Shown: piece by piece, positions 27,794-36,540 of the stretch
Layout: every line of letters begins with the position of its first letter
Position numbering within the stretch: position 1 is the first letter of the stretch
DNA from: Marinifilum_A sediminis
GTDB taxonomy: Bacteria; Bacteroidota; Bacteroidia; Bacteroidales; Marinifilaceae
Assembly: GCA_947496465.1 (NCBI GenBank)
Contig: CANMCX010000010.1
Span: forward strand, 77,708 to 141,707
Length of the DNA stretch: 64,000 nt
Direction: 5' to 3'
Program-made: the position numbers and the translations under genes
Notes under the pieces: generated by a model
Databases searched by the model: none
Seen by the model: only the letters and a program-made list of their open reading frames with translations
What the model was told of the DNA's origin: nothing

Positions 27794-28240
27794 ATGAGCT
27801 TATTAGAACAAATTAATGCAGATATGAAATCTGCAATGAAGGCAAAGGATAAAGACAAACTTCAAGCAATACGTTCAGTAAAAAGTGCATTTACAATGGA
27901 AATGACGAAGACTGGAGCTTCGGAATTAGAAGATGCTGTTGGTGTTAAGATTATTCAGAAATTGGTAAAGCAACGAAAAGATGCTGCCGAAACGTACAAA
28001 ACTGGCGGACGTGAAGATTTAGCTGATAAGGAAATTATGGAAATGGGTTTTCTTGAAGTGTATCTTCCAGCTCAAATGAGTGATGAGGAGTTGACTGCAG
28101 CTGTTCAGAAAATTATTGCTGATACAGGAGCTACCTCAATGAAAGAGATGGGAAAAGTTATGGGAATGGCTACAAAGCAATTGTCAGGCAAAGCAGATGG
28201 TAAATTGGTTGCTGATAAAGTAAAGGCATTGTTGTCTTAA
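27794..28240 (+). CDS. GatB/YqeY domain-containing protein
   Basis: The protein has 148 residues, the full length of a stand-alone YqeY domain: MSLLEQINADMKSAMKAKDKDKLQAIRSVKSAF, VIQKLVKQRKDAAETYKTGGREDLADKE, EVYLPAQMSDEELTAAV and a C-terminal GKVMGMATKQLSGKADGKLVADKVKALLS. The same domain occurs at the C terminus of GatB of tRNA amidotransferase, suggesting tRNA interaction, but the function of the free form is not established. It closes the dcw cluster, a common place in Bacteroidota, and is followed by a terminator. Confidence 0.9.
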   Translation: MSLLEQINADMKSAMKAKDKDKLQAIRSVKSAFTMEMTKTGASELEDAVGVKIIQKLVKQRKDAAETYKTGGREDLADKEIMEMGFLEVYLPAQMSDEELTAAVQKIIADTGATSMKEMGKVMGMATKQLSGKADGKLVADKVKALLS

Positions 28241-28262
28241 TTCCTGATCAAAAAATAGATTC

Positions 28263-28292
28263 AAGAGCTGTAAAATATACAGCTCTTTTTTT
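28263..28292 (+). terminator. Rho-independent terminator of the dcw cluster
   Basis: The perfect 10-bp stem AAGAGCTGTA (28263-28272) / TACAGCTCTT (28278-28287) has a five-base loop and is followed by a T-run. It lies 23 bases after the yqeY stop codon. Confidence 0.9.
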
Positions 28293-28340
28293 GTGCAATA
28301 CCATTAAAATTTTAATCCTTCTTAAAGAGAAGAGCATAAA

Positions 28341-28370
28341 AAAAGCGAGATGAATATTCATCTCGCTTTT
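28341..28370 (-). terminator. Rho-independent terminator after ppiD-like gene
   Basis: The perfect 14-bp stem AAAAGCGAGATGAA (28341-28354) / TTCATCTCGCTTTT (28357-28370) lies 20 bases past the minus-strand stop codon at 28391. On the minus strand it ends in a T-run. Confidence 0.88.
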
Positions 28371-28390
28371 CTTTTCGATTTTACTAAACT

Positions 28391-30514
28391 CTAGTAAAAC
28401 TTATATCTTTTATCAATAACCTCAGCATTTTCTTTTAATGCCTGGAATGCTTGATAGTTTGTGCGATATTGGTAACCTTGTTCTAGTCTTGCTTTAAAAG
28501 CTTTAACAGTTTCATCAGTTACTTCGTCAGTATTTTCGTTGGTTACTACAACCACATAAACACCTTGATTTCCTTCAACAGGTTCAGATATTTTTCCTTT
28601 TTCGATTTGAGCTGCTGTACTAATTACATTTGGCTCGATACCTGCTCCAGGAATCTGGAATGATGAGAAGCTAATGGCAGAAGCATTTTTAACTTCTAAG
28701 TTCTCTTTTGTAGCAACTGAAAGAAGACTTTGTGCACCTTGACTTGCTTTCTTCAATTCAGCAATCATCATTTCTGCTTTCTTCTCTTTTCTTACTTCGC
28801 GACGAATAGTTGAAGCTACATCGTTAACCGATGAGAAACCTTCTTCTTTAATATCAGAAAGAATAGCTACCACAAATTTATCACCAAATTCGAATACTGC
28901 TGAGTTATCACCGTTTAATAATACAGTTTCCATTTCATCTGTATTATAAGCAGCTCTAACTAGTTCTCTAGAGTTTTCAAGTCCTGGAATGTTTTTAGTA
29001 TCCTTCTTTAAGTTAGCAGTTCTTTTTTGCATTCCTTGTTCCGAGCTAGCTTTTAAGAAAGCATCTCTTTCAAGGTTGTTACCTGCAAATGTTCTTGCCA
29101 ATGCGTAAGCAGCTTGAATTGTTTTGTTACTAGCTTCAACCTTACGATCAACAATAGCAAGTTGTACTTTCTTAACTGCTTTTCCTTTTTTAGTTACCTG
29201 AATAACGTGAGCACCAAACTGAGTCAATACAACCACAACCTCGTTCTTTTTAGAATTGAAAGCTGCATCGTTGAATGGCTGAACCATTTTACCTTGAGTA
29301 AACCAACCCAAATCACCACCGTTAACAGCAGATCCTTGATCATCAGAATTAGCTTTTGCTAAATCATCAAAACGAGATCCTTTCTCAACCAATGCTTTTA
29401 AGCTATCAGCTTTAGCTTGTGCTGCTGCGTAATCTCCGTTAACCGGACGAATTAAGATGTGACGAGCTTTAACCGAATCAGGAAGCATTTTTACTTCGTT
29501 GATTTTTGCAAGCTTGTATGTATCATTCTCAGAATAAACATCAGTTACATCGCCTTTAGTACCAGCAAATGCAAATTCAGCTAAATCTTTATTGGTAATT
29601 TCGTCTTTCTTGAAATAGTAAGCATTGAAATCGTTATCCGCATTTAACTCAACAAATTGAATGTTGTTTGTTTCAGCAGCAAAATCAGCTTTAATATCAG
29701 CTAACGATTTTTCAGTTGCTTTATAGTCATCTGTTGATGGCTCAACAGTGAAAGGAACGTAATCAATTCTTCTTGATTCTGTTTGTTTAAATAGATCTTT
29801 GTGCTCGTTGTAATATGCTTTAATTTCAGCATCAGAAACGTTAACTGTACTATCAGGAATTAAGTTGTAATTTTTAACAACATAGTTAATGTCAACTTTT
29901 TTGCTTCCTTTTTCAGCTAAATTTTTAACCAATGCGTTTGGCATGTAAAGACCTTTTTGAATCAAGGAATTGTACTTGGTTAAAGTTCTCTGAGTACTCA
30001 TTGCTTTTTCGATGTTCAGCCAGTACTTTTTTTGTGGAGTTCCTGCTTTAGCATTGATCAAGTTTTGTAGTGTTGCAACAACCTGTGCTCTGTCGATAGT
30101 TCCATTTTCGTTTTGGAACATCTGACGGATAGTAGGATCGATGTTTCTACCTTGAACCATATCATATAACTCATCTGAAGAAACTGAAATTCCCAACTCT
30201 TCATATTCTTGATTCATCACCATTTCCTGCACCATTTGTTGCCAGGTTTGCTCTCTCATTCTTTCAGTTTGCTCAGAAGGAATTGAAGTTTGACCAGACA
30301 TCAACTTTGCTACTTCGATATTATGATTAAATCGATTTTGGAAATCACGAATGTTTACCGATTCCCCTGCAATTTCTGCCATTTCATTTCGTGAGTTTGT
30401 CAACAAAGAACCACCCGATTTCAGTGCGTCACCTGCAATAAATGCAAACAATGCTCCTCCAATAATGATTCCAATAAATACACCACGGTTTCTTATTTTC
30501 TGTAATGTTGCCAT
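28391..30514 (-). CDS. PpiD/SurA-type peptidyl-prolyl isomerase (SurA N-terminal domain)
   Basis: The protein has 707 residues. An N-terminal membrane anchor (GVFIGIIIGGALFAFIAGDAL) is followed by a SurA_N-like helical domain (~38-190). A parvulin domain lies near 335-445 (KARHILIRPVNGDYAAAQAKADSLKALVEKGSRFDDLAKANSDDQGSAVNGGDLGWFTQGKMVQPFNDAAF). A second, diverged parvulin-like part may follow. Such proteins are periplasmic folding helpers for envelope proteins. It is the last gene of the minus-strand coaX-TPR-lptC-CNNM series, separated from the CNNM gene by 233 bases, so it may have its own promoter. Confidence 0.9.
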   Translation of the reverse strand: MATLQKIRNRGVFIGIIIGGALFAFIAGDALKSGGSLLTNSRNEMAEIAGESVNIRDFQNRFNHNIEVAKLMSGQTSIPSEQTERMREQTWQQMVQEMVMNQEYEELGISVSSDELYDMVQGRNIDPTIRQMFQNENGTIDRAQVVATLQNLINAKAGTPQKKYWLNIEKAMSTQRTLTKYNSLIQKGLYMPNALVKNLAEKGSKKVDINYVVKNYNLIPDSTVNVSDAEIKAYYNEHKDLFKQTESRRIDYVPFTVEPSTDDYKATEKSLADIKADFAAETNNIQFVELNADNDFNAYYFKKDEITNKDLAEFAFAGTKGDVTDVYSENDTYKLAKINEVKMLPDSVKARHILIRPVNGDYAAAQAKADSLKALVEKGSRFDDLAKANSDDQGSAVNGGDLGWFTQGKMVQPFNDAAFNSKKNEVVVVLTQFGAHVIQVTKKGKAVKKVQLAIVDRKVEASNKTIQAAYALARTFAGNNLERDAFLKASSEQGMQKRTANLKKDTKNIPGLENSRELVRAAYNTDEMETVLLNGDNSAVFEFGDKFVVAILSDIKEEGFSSVNDVASTIRREVRKEKKAEMMIAELKKASQGAQSLLSVATKENLEVKNASAISFSSFQIPGAGIEPNVISTAAQIEKGKISEPVEGNQGVYVVVVTNENTDEVTDETVKAFKARLEQGYQYRTNYQAFQALKENAEVIDKRYKFY

Positions 30515-30747
30515 CGAAAAAGATTTAAATATTCTTAATTAGGCTACGAATATACAAAAAAATGGGAAATGATTGCTTTTTATTTGTCTCAGTTTATTGG
30601 CTTTTATAGTAAAATAAAAGTAGTAGAAATTCTAACTTGCAAAGCTTGTAAATGAGTAGAATTACAGAAATGTGTTTTGCTGATTATTATCGAACATTTA
30701 AAAGAGTTGGATTTAGATTTAATTAGCAGATAGTCAACGAGTAGAGG

Positions 30748-32007
30748 CTAGAGGTTAACGGTTAGTTTAATCTTCTCAACTCTAGTGTTGCTGACCTCAA
30801 CAATTTTAAAACTAAACTGATCGATACGAATGGTTTCGTTGTATTTTGGGATACTTTCATGATTAAATAGAATGAATCCATTCAATGTTTCGAATTCTTC
30901 TGATTCTGGTAAGTTCAATTCATATTTATCGTTCAAGTAATCAATTTCCAATCTGCCCGAAAATAGGAATTCTGTTTCAGATATCACTTGTTCTTCCAAA
31001 TCGATATTGTCGTGTTCATCCTCAATCTCACCAAAAATCTCTTCCATGATATCTTCAATAGTTACCATGCCTGCTGTACCTCCAAATTCGTCAACCACCA
31101 CAGCAATGCTTTTTTGTTCTTTAGTAAACAAATTTAAAAGTTTATGTGCAGCCATTGTTTCTGGCACAAAAATTATACGGCTTAGCGCAGACTTAATACT
31201 TTGTGGTTTCTTAAATATCAAGGATGAATGAACGTATCCAATAATATTATCAATAGATTCTTTGTAAATCAGGATTCGAGAATATCCTGTTTCGATAAAT
31301 CGTTGAGTTAAATCATTAATTTCACTAGTGAATTCCATTGCTTCAATCTCGTTCCTAGGGACAATGCATTCGCGTAATTTTACTTTCGAAAAGTCAAGTG
31401 CATTACGGAATATTTTGATGTCGTGCATGTCATCTTCGGCAATAGCCTGAGTGTCTTGCCCTTCTTGTACCAGATGATCCAAATCAACTTTCCCAAAAGC
31501 TTGTGTTTCCTCGTCTTCGGTAATTTTCGTTTTAAATAATTTGTGAATGATATTTTTGGACAATAGCATGGTGACTATTGTTACCGGATAAAATACAATG
31601 TAGAAGAACATCACCGGCATTGCAAAAACATTCAAGGCTAAATTAGGATTAATGCGGAATAGAGTTTTGGGAATAAACTCGGCAGTAACCAATATCAATA
31701 GGGTAGAGATGATGGTTTGTATAGTTAAAATTAAGGATTCGGATTCAACCCAAAGAGCAATAGATGGCTTTAGCATGTTTGCCATCACAATACCATAAAC
31801 AACTAATGCAATATTGTTTCCCACAAGCATGGTACTAATATAATGTCCTGGGAAACGAGAGAAAATGGAAATAATTTTTGAAGAAAGAGTATTCTTACTT
31901 CTATCAAGTTCCATTCGTAATTTGTTTGCAGCAATAAAAGCAATTTCCATTCCCGAGAAAAAGGCTGATAAAGCCAGCATAGAAAAAATGATGATCAGAT
32001 CATTCAT
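30748..32007 (-). CDS. CNNM/CorC-HlyC family membrane protein
   Basis: The protein has 419 residues. An N-terminal DUF21/CNNM membrane domain (~1-165; ALSAFFSGMEIAFIAANKLRMELDRS) is followed by a CBS pair (~205-325; RECIVPRNEIEAMEF, AVVVDEFGGTAGMVTIEDIMEEIFGEIEDEHD) and a C-terminal CorC_HlyC domain (FSGRLEIDYLNDKYELNLPESEEFETLNGFIL). Members are Mg2+ transporters or regulators; in gliding Bacteroidota the related GldE belongs here. Whether this copy is GldE cannot be decided. Its ATG directly abuts the stop of the small membrane protein gene upstream, suggesting coupling. Confidence 0.9.
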   Translation of the reverse strand: MNDLIIIFSMLALSAFFSGMEIAFIAANKLRMELDRSKNTLSSKIISIFSRFPGHYISTMLVGNNIALVVYGIVMANMLKPSIALWVESESLILTIQTIISTLLILVTAEFIPKTLFRINPNLALNVFAMPVMFFYIVFYPVTIVTMLLSKNIIHKLFKTKITEDEETQAFGKVDLDHLVQEGQDTQAIAEDDMHDIKIFRNALDFSKVKLRECIVPRNEIEAMEFTSEINDLTQRFIETGYSRILIYKESIDNIIGYVHSSLIFKKPQSIKSALSRIIFVPETMAAHKLLNLFTKEQKSIAVVVDEFGGTAGMVTIEDIMEEIFGEIEDEHDNIDLEEQVISETEFLFSGRLEIDYLNDKYELNLPESEEFETLNGFILFNHESIPKYNETIRIDQFSFKIVEVSNTRVEKIKLTVNL

Positions 32008-32211
32008 TTACTTAGTAGATTGGTTTTTCTCTCTTGATTTTCTCAGATACCTTCTCGAAGTGTACATTAATGCTGCAAGAATTGCGATAACATACAATAT
32101 AATATTCTCAGAGAAACCATTCTCGAATGTTCTGTATACGGCAGCACTGGCACTACTGATCATCACAATCAGCCAGACAATTTCTAAAATAAAAGGGACT
32201 TTTTGATTCAC
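32008..32211 (-). CDS. Small two-helix membrane protein, unknown function
   Basis: The protein has 67 residues with two hydrophobic segments (ILEIVWLIVMISSASAAV, ~8-25, and IILYVIAILAALMYTS, ~37-52) and a basic C-terminal tail (RRYLRKSREKNQSTK). It fills the space between lptC and the CNNM gene without gaps, with the stop codon touching the next ATG. This makes it a real gene rather than chance. I do not recognise the family. Conserved position next to CNNM would suggest an accessory role to that membrane protein. Confidence 0.7.
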   Translation of the reverse strand: MNQKVPFILEIVWLIVMISSASAAVYRTFENGFSENIILYVIAILAALMYTSRRYLRKSREKNQSTK

Positions 32212-32253
32212 GTTATTTGGATTTTGTAGGCAAGATAATAAAAGCTTTACTGT

Positions 32254-32835
32254 TTATTGCTCTGTTTTATCCTCTAAATATACTTCTCCTTTTAGATCTT
32301 TCATTCTGATTTCGTTCATTTCTTCATCAGAAGTGAAGCTTGTTCCTTCTATCACCTGACCATCTTCGGTTGTAACTGTCGTGTATTGATTCGAATAAAT
32401 CAATTTCTTTTTTTGGTCCCAAAACAACAATTCGGTATTGATTGTTTTGCCATCATCACTATGAGCAACAACATTATTTCTTAATTCCCACAATTCTTCA
32501 GCACCATAATTTTTGGCATAGTTTGCTTCTATTTGCCAGGCTACTGTCTCATCCGTATCATAAGAAATGATTTTACCTCCTCGAGGAAATTCATTGATTT
32601 TGCCTTCCTCCGTTTCAGTTTCGATAAATTCTACAGCATATGCTCTGTATTGAATTCTGGTTGAATCGGTAAAAATGTATTCAACTTCTTTACCGGTTTG
32701 TAGAGGAATATTCTGATTGCTTGTAAGACTTTGCACTTCTTTCATGCTGTTCTCACAAGACAAAAGCATCGTAATCCCCGAAAGGATTACAATGCTTTTG
32801 ATAATATTGTATTTACTTTTAGGCGTATTATTCAT
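32254..32835 (-). CDS. lptC: LPS export component LptC, lipoprotein form
   Basis: The protein has 193 residues. The N terminus ends in a lipobox-like LLSC, so it is probably a lipoprotein rather than the bitopic form of E. coli. The middle part has the LptC pattern (GGKIISYDTDETVAWQIEANYAKNYGAEELWELRNNVVAHSDDGKTINTELLFWDQKKKLIYSNQYTTVTTEDGQVIEGTSFTSDEEMNEIRMKDLKGEVYLED), where 'xWxLxxNV..........TxxLxWDxKxxxIyS' is diagnostic. It should link the LptBFG transporter to the periplasmic bridge. The frame overlaps the end of the TPR gene by eight bases. Confidence 0.88.
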   Translation of the reverse strand: MNNTPKSKYNIIKSIVILSGITMLLSCENSMKEVQSLTSNQNIPLQTGKEVEYIFTDSTRIQYRAYAVEFIETETEEGKINEFPRGGKIISYDTDETVAWQIEANYAKNYGAEELWELRNNVVAHSDDGKTINTELLFWDQKKKLIYSNQYTTVTTEDGQVIEGTSFTSDEEMNEIRMKDLKGEVYLEDKTEQ

Positions 32836-34165
32836 TCAAACGAGCCTTTGTAGTTTCATTAATCCAATCGCCAATTTTAACAACGTCTCCGTTCTTAATT
32901 CCTTCAAAGAAAGCTTCTTCTTTTCCAGGGAAATATTTAGAGTAGGTGTTAATTAATTCTCTTGCCTCTTCAGCACATTCAGAATCTATTGCTTTTGCTT
33001 TTAAGAATTTGTCAACCGCAACCCAGTATACTTTCTGATGATCTAAAGATGTTGTACCATATTTTTTACTGTAAGAAGCGTAAGCCTTGCCGATTAATAA
33101 ATAAGGAGCACCCCATCCAGATTTTAAGCTAGCAGCTTTTAAAGCGTTAGATTTAGAAGCGGATAACTGATTTTGACTTAATAGAATATAAGCTAGTTTA
33201 TAATGAAGATCAGCTTTAATATCAGCATCTTCTTCCAGTTCAATAGCTTGTTCAAGATATCCTTTACTTTTACCGAACTCTTTCTTCTTGATAAACATCT
33301 TAGCTAAGTTGTGTGCCGCATCAGCATTTGGCTCCAACTCGTACTTTCTTTCAGCTACCATTGCATATAAAGCTCCGTCTTCACATTCCTGACGATTCAA
33401 CATACGAAGGATTTTGTTGATCAAAACCATATCGTCTTTGTTAGCTTCGAATTTAGTAGTAAAGATATTGCTTAGAGTTTCACAATCAGCAACACCAGCC
33501 TTGAAGAAAATTCGCTCAACATTTAAACGAGCATTTTCGTAATTATCAATTTTCTTTTGATCGGTAGTAGCTGCTTTTTGCTTAGCTGCCATATCCATGA
33601 AAAAAAGATAGTTGTCGATTACCTCTTCAGCTTCAATCTCACCTGCTTTAACCAAAATACCGGACGCATCCATCGTGTTGTTGATTACAGAAGCACCTGA
33701 CTTTAAACCTTCCAATTCGATAGATTTTTTCATTATGCTATAAGCTTCTTTTACCGAGGCAATGTCCTTTTTCTTGTATTTAAATAAGTCACTACCTTTA
33801 CGACCTAAAATCCATCCTTCAGGATACTTACGATCTTTACCAAAGTATTTGATTCTTTGATCGTAAACCATCATCAATGTATCTAAATACTTAACGTCTT
33901 TAGTTTTGATATACATTCCGCGCATTATAGTTGCGCCTTTGCTATAAGTAGTTTTTTGATATGCAGGTGCATTATTATAAACATATCTCCATCCTGGAAG
34001 TGCTTCCACATAATTCTTCTGCTTTACCATCTGAACGTAGAGAGAAGCGTTTGTTATTGTTTGCACACTGTCCAATCCATATTTTGATTCCAAAGTCTGA
34101 GCCTTTACGGTAAACAGACTTGAAAACAAAAGAACCATTGTTACGATTGAAAGTTTTGTCTTCAT
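32828..34165 (-). CDS. Exported tetratricopeptide-repeat protein
   Basis: The protein has 445 residues with a signal peptide (MKTKLSIVTMVLLFSSLFTVKAQ). The body is helical with TPR-like units, clearest near 280-400 (DAAHNLAKMFIKKKEFGKSKGYLEQAIEL, ADLHYKLAYILLSQNQLSASKSNALKAASL). The function is not known; a TPR protein at this place before lptC is, as far as I recall, common in Bacteroidota, which suggests an envelope-assembly role. Confidence 0.8.
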   Translation of the reverse strand: MKTKLSIVTMVLLFSSLFTVKAQTLESKYGLDSVQTITNASLYVQMVKQKNYVEALPGWRYVYNNAPAYQKTTYSKGATIMRGMYIKTKDVKYLDTLMMVYDQRIKYFGKDRKYPEGWILGRKGSDLFKYKKKDIASVKEAYSIMKKSIELEGLKSGASVINNTMDASGILVKAGEIEAEEVIDNYLFFMDMAAKQKAATTDQKKIDNYENARLNVERIFFKAGVADCETLSNIFTTKFEANKDDMVLINKILRMLNRQECEDGALYAMVAERKYELEPNADAAHNLAKMFIKKKEFGKSKGYLEQAIELEEDADIKADLHYKLAYILLSQNQLSASKSNALKAASLKSGWGAPYLLIGKAYASYSKKYGTTSLDHQKVYWVAVDKFLKAKAIDSECAEEARELINTYSKYFPGKEEAFFEGIKNGDVVKIGDWINETTKARLNE

Positions 34166-34274
34166 GTTACTAAATTTTTTATAATCAAGTTTATTTGTTG
34201 CAAAACTAAAAAAAATGATACATATAATATCATGTGAAAAGTCATATCTGTTTCTCGAAACTAATATAACGAAA

Positions 34275-34335
34275 GTTTTAGTTTTATACGAACTAAAACT
34301 GCAAAACTCATACCAAAGTTTCAGTATAAGTTTTG
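34275..34335. other. Two adjacent hairpins between coaX and the TPR gene
   Basis: The stem GTTTTAGTT (34275-34283) / AACTAAAAC (34291-34299) is perfect. Next to it CAAAACT-c-ATAC (34302-34313) pairs with GTAT-a-AGTTTTG (34324-34335) with one mismatch. They lie 3' of coaX on the minus strand. No clear T-run follows, so a terminator function is only possible. Confidence 0.4.
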
Positions 34336-34421
34336 TTGTCGATCAAAAAAGATCAACTGCTGACCTATTTGTACAGCATCATGCAAAACTATAAATAAAT
34401 TAGAAATCAGCAAAAAGATTC

Positions 34422-35165
34422 CTAATTATTAGGCATGTCCGATGAATTAAAATCTAAAATGCGATTCAATCCTATTAGAAGAATATCGATATCGAGAACT
34501 GTTTTGTTTTCTATATGTCGATGTAGAAATGGAGCATCTCCTCCTGTTAATACCACCTTCAAATCTGGATAATCTATTTTTAACTTGTTTATATAGGAAT
34601 CCACTTCGAAAATTATTCCATTCTGAACTCCACCAGAAATGGCATCCTTGGTATTTTTCCCTATTAGTTCGAATTGGTTACTGATGGAAAGTTGTGGTAA
34701 TTTACTGGTGAAGTGATGTAATGCTTTGTATCGCATATTAATTCCAGGAGAAATGCAACCACCACAATACTGCGCTTTTTCGTTTACAAAATCGAAAGTT
34801 ATGGCTGTTCCAGCATCAACAACTAAAATGTTTTGATTCTGAAATTTCGTAAAAGCCCCTATACATGCAGCCAATCGATCATAGCCTAAGGTGTTTTTTG
34901 TTTCGTACAAATTGTTTAAGGGAATCGGCAATTCGGAATTAAAGAAAAAAACTGTATCACATTTCTTTTTCAAATAGTTTATAAGCGATGCCGGGTATTC
35001 CCTAACCGACGATACAATTACATTCTCTACATTATTATATCTTGACAATAAATCCTTCGCGAATAACAATTCTGTTTCTGTTGAAGATTCTAATTGTAAC
35101 ATTATACCTGCATTGAATATTGCAGCTTTTATTTGTGTATTTCCTATATCTATTATCAGATTCAA
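34422..35165 (-). CDS. coaX: Type III pantothenate kinase
   Basis: The protein has 247 residues if translation starts at the TTG at 35165, giving (M)NLIIDIGNTQIKAAIF, which is how CoaX proteins normally begin. An ATG at 35240 in frame would add 25 unconserved residues. Motifs are DIGNTQIK, LGYDRLAACIGAF, LVVDAGTAITFDFV, CGGCISPGINMR and VVLTGGDAPFL. The enzyme phosphorylates pantothenate, the first step of coenzyme A synthesis, and is insensitive to CoA feedback. It starts the minus-strand series leading to lptC and ppiD. Confidence 0.92.
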   Translation of the reverse strand: MNLIIDIGNTQIKAAIFNAGIMLQLESSTETELLFAKDLLSRYNNVENVIVSSVREYPASLINYLKKKCDTVFFFNSELPIPLNNLYETKNTLGYDRLAACIGAFTKFQNQNILVVDAGTAITFDFVNEKAQYCGGCISPGINMRYKALHHFTSKLPQLSISNQFELIGKNTKDAISGGVQNGIIFEVDSYINKLKIDYPDLKVVLTGGDAPFLHRHIENKTVLDIDILLIGLNRILDFNSSDMPNN

Positions 35166-35379
35166 CTTGCTAAATATTGAAGGTTGGAATTTCTTGTAAA
35201 TATCTTGTAAAATCGCATAAAAATAGCAAACTTTAGGCATATTAATAAAGTGATATTGAGGTTTTTTAAAATCATTTTAAATAGACAATTAGTTCTAATA
35301 TGTATTTGATTTGATTTAAAACAGTATTACTCTATTTGGTATTGATAATTAGATCGATTAAATATTCAATAATTGCTTA

Positions 35380-36477
35380 ATGAAAAAAAAGATATTAATC
35401 GTTGAAGATGATAGCTTAATATCAACCATCTTCAGAATGTTTTTGAAAGAACTGGGATACGATTTACTTGGGATTGTTGAAGACGGAAAAGAAGCCATTC
35501 GTTTGTGTGAGAAGTTAGGTCCGGATATTATTCTTATGGATGTTCATTTGGGCGGAGAATTGGATGGAATTCAAACAACTGAATTGATCAAATCCAAATT
35601 TGATATTCCTGTTATTTTTCTTTCCAGCGATACCGAAGAATCAACAATTCAGCGTGTAATCAATACACACTCATATGGTTATTTGGTAAAACCAATCGAC
35701 AAAAAGGAGTTGGGTATTTCAATTGAGTTGGCTTTTTACAAGCATCAGTTCGATTTGGATCAGAAAATGCGAGAGAAGCGTTTTCGAAATTTTATTACCG
35801 ATTCGCCAGAGGCAATAGTTTTGGTGAATGAGGGTGGACATATTGAGTATTTGAACTGTTTGGGTTTAAAATTATTCAAAACAGCCTACATAGAAGATTT
35901 AATGGGATTGCCTCTTCTTTCATTTGTTGGTGATGATTATCAAAATGAGTTTAGAGATAAGCTGGAGCGTTCGGTTGAAATGGGAAAGGGAATTGATTAT
36001 ACTCATATAAAATTCAAAACCATTCACGGGGATCATATTGATGTTGGATTAACAGGTGCTCATATTGAATTTAATGGGAAGAACAATTTGCAGTTAATTA
36101 TTCGTGATGTAACACAGGAATTTGCTTATCGGGAAATGTTAGCCGAAAAAGCGGATATCATCAATCATTTTCATGATGGTGTGGTTACATTTGATTTAAA
36201 TGGAATGGTGAAATCATGGAATAAAGGGTGTGAGCGAATTTTCGGAATCGAAGAAAAAGAGATGGTTGGCAAACCTTACAGCGATTTGTCTTTATCAGGA
36301 AGGGAAAAATCATTTACCGAAGATATTTTGATTCCGACTGAAAAGGATAATAATTACGAAATAGAACTTTCTTTTGAAATTGATGGAAAAGAGACTTTAT
36401 TAAGATTGTATTCGTCGATGTTGCGTAATGATGCTGGGATAGATAAAGGTATTGTTTGCTATGTTCGCGAAGTATAA
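35380..36477 (+). CDS. Response regulator with two PAS domains, no output domain
   Basis: The protein has 365 residues. The receiver domain (1-125) has the acidic pair EDD, phosphoacceptor Asp in ILMDVHLGG (~54), Ser/Thr in FLSSD and Lys in LVKPIDKKEL. Two PAS domains follow (~130-250, RFRNFITDSPEAIVLVNEGGHIEYLN, and ~255-365, ADIINHFHDGVVTFDLNGMVKSWNKGCERIFGIEEKEMVGKP). There is no histidine kinase, GGDEF or DNA-binding part, and no kinase gene nearby. It is therefore an orphan signalling protein that may act by protein contact. A terminator follows. Confidence 0.88.
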   Translation: MKKKILIVEDDSLISTIFRMFLKELGYDLLGIVEDGKEAIRLCEKLGPDIILMDVHLGGELDGIQTTELIKSKFDIPVIFLSSDTEESTIQRVINTHSYGYLVKPIDKKELGISIELAFYKHQFDLDQKMREKRFRNFITDSPEAIVLVNEGGHIEYLNCLGLKLFKTAYIEDLMGLPLLSFVGDDYQNEFRDKLERSVEMGKGIDYTHIKFKTIHGDHIDVGLTGAHIEFNGKNNLQLIIRDVTQEFAYREMLAEKADIINHFHDGVVTFDLNGMVKSWNKGCERIFGIEEKEMVGKPYSDLSLSGREKSFTEDILIPTEKDNNYEIELSFEIDGKETLLRLYSSMLRNDAGIDKGIVCYVREV

Positions 36478-36507
36478 GATGATTAAATGAAAATATTTAG
36501 AAATTAG

Positions 36508-36540
36508 AAAGCCGAGAGTTTTAACTCCCGGCTTTTTCTA
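36508..36540. terminator. Bidirectional terminator between REC-PAS gene and mfd
   Basis: The stem AAAGCCGAGAGTT (36508-36520) / AACTCCCGGCTTT (36523-36535) has one mismatch and T-rich ends on both sides. It lies between convergent genes. Confidence 0.85.

Noticed and set aside
35166..35240. ATG-initiated longer form of CoaX
   Set aside because: CoaX proteins normally begin directly at the NLIIDIGNT segment; the extra 25 residues resemble untranslated leader, so the TTG start is preferred.
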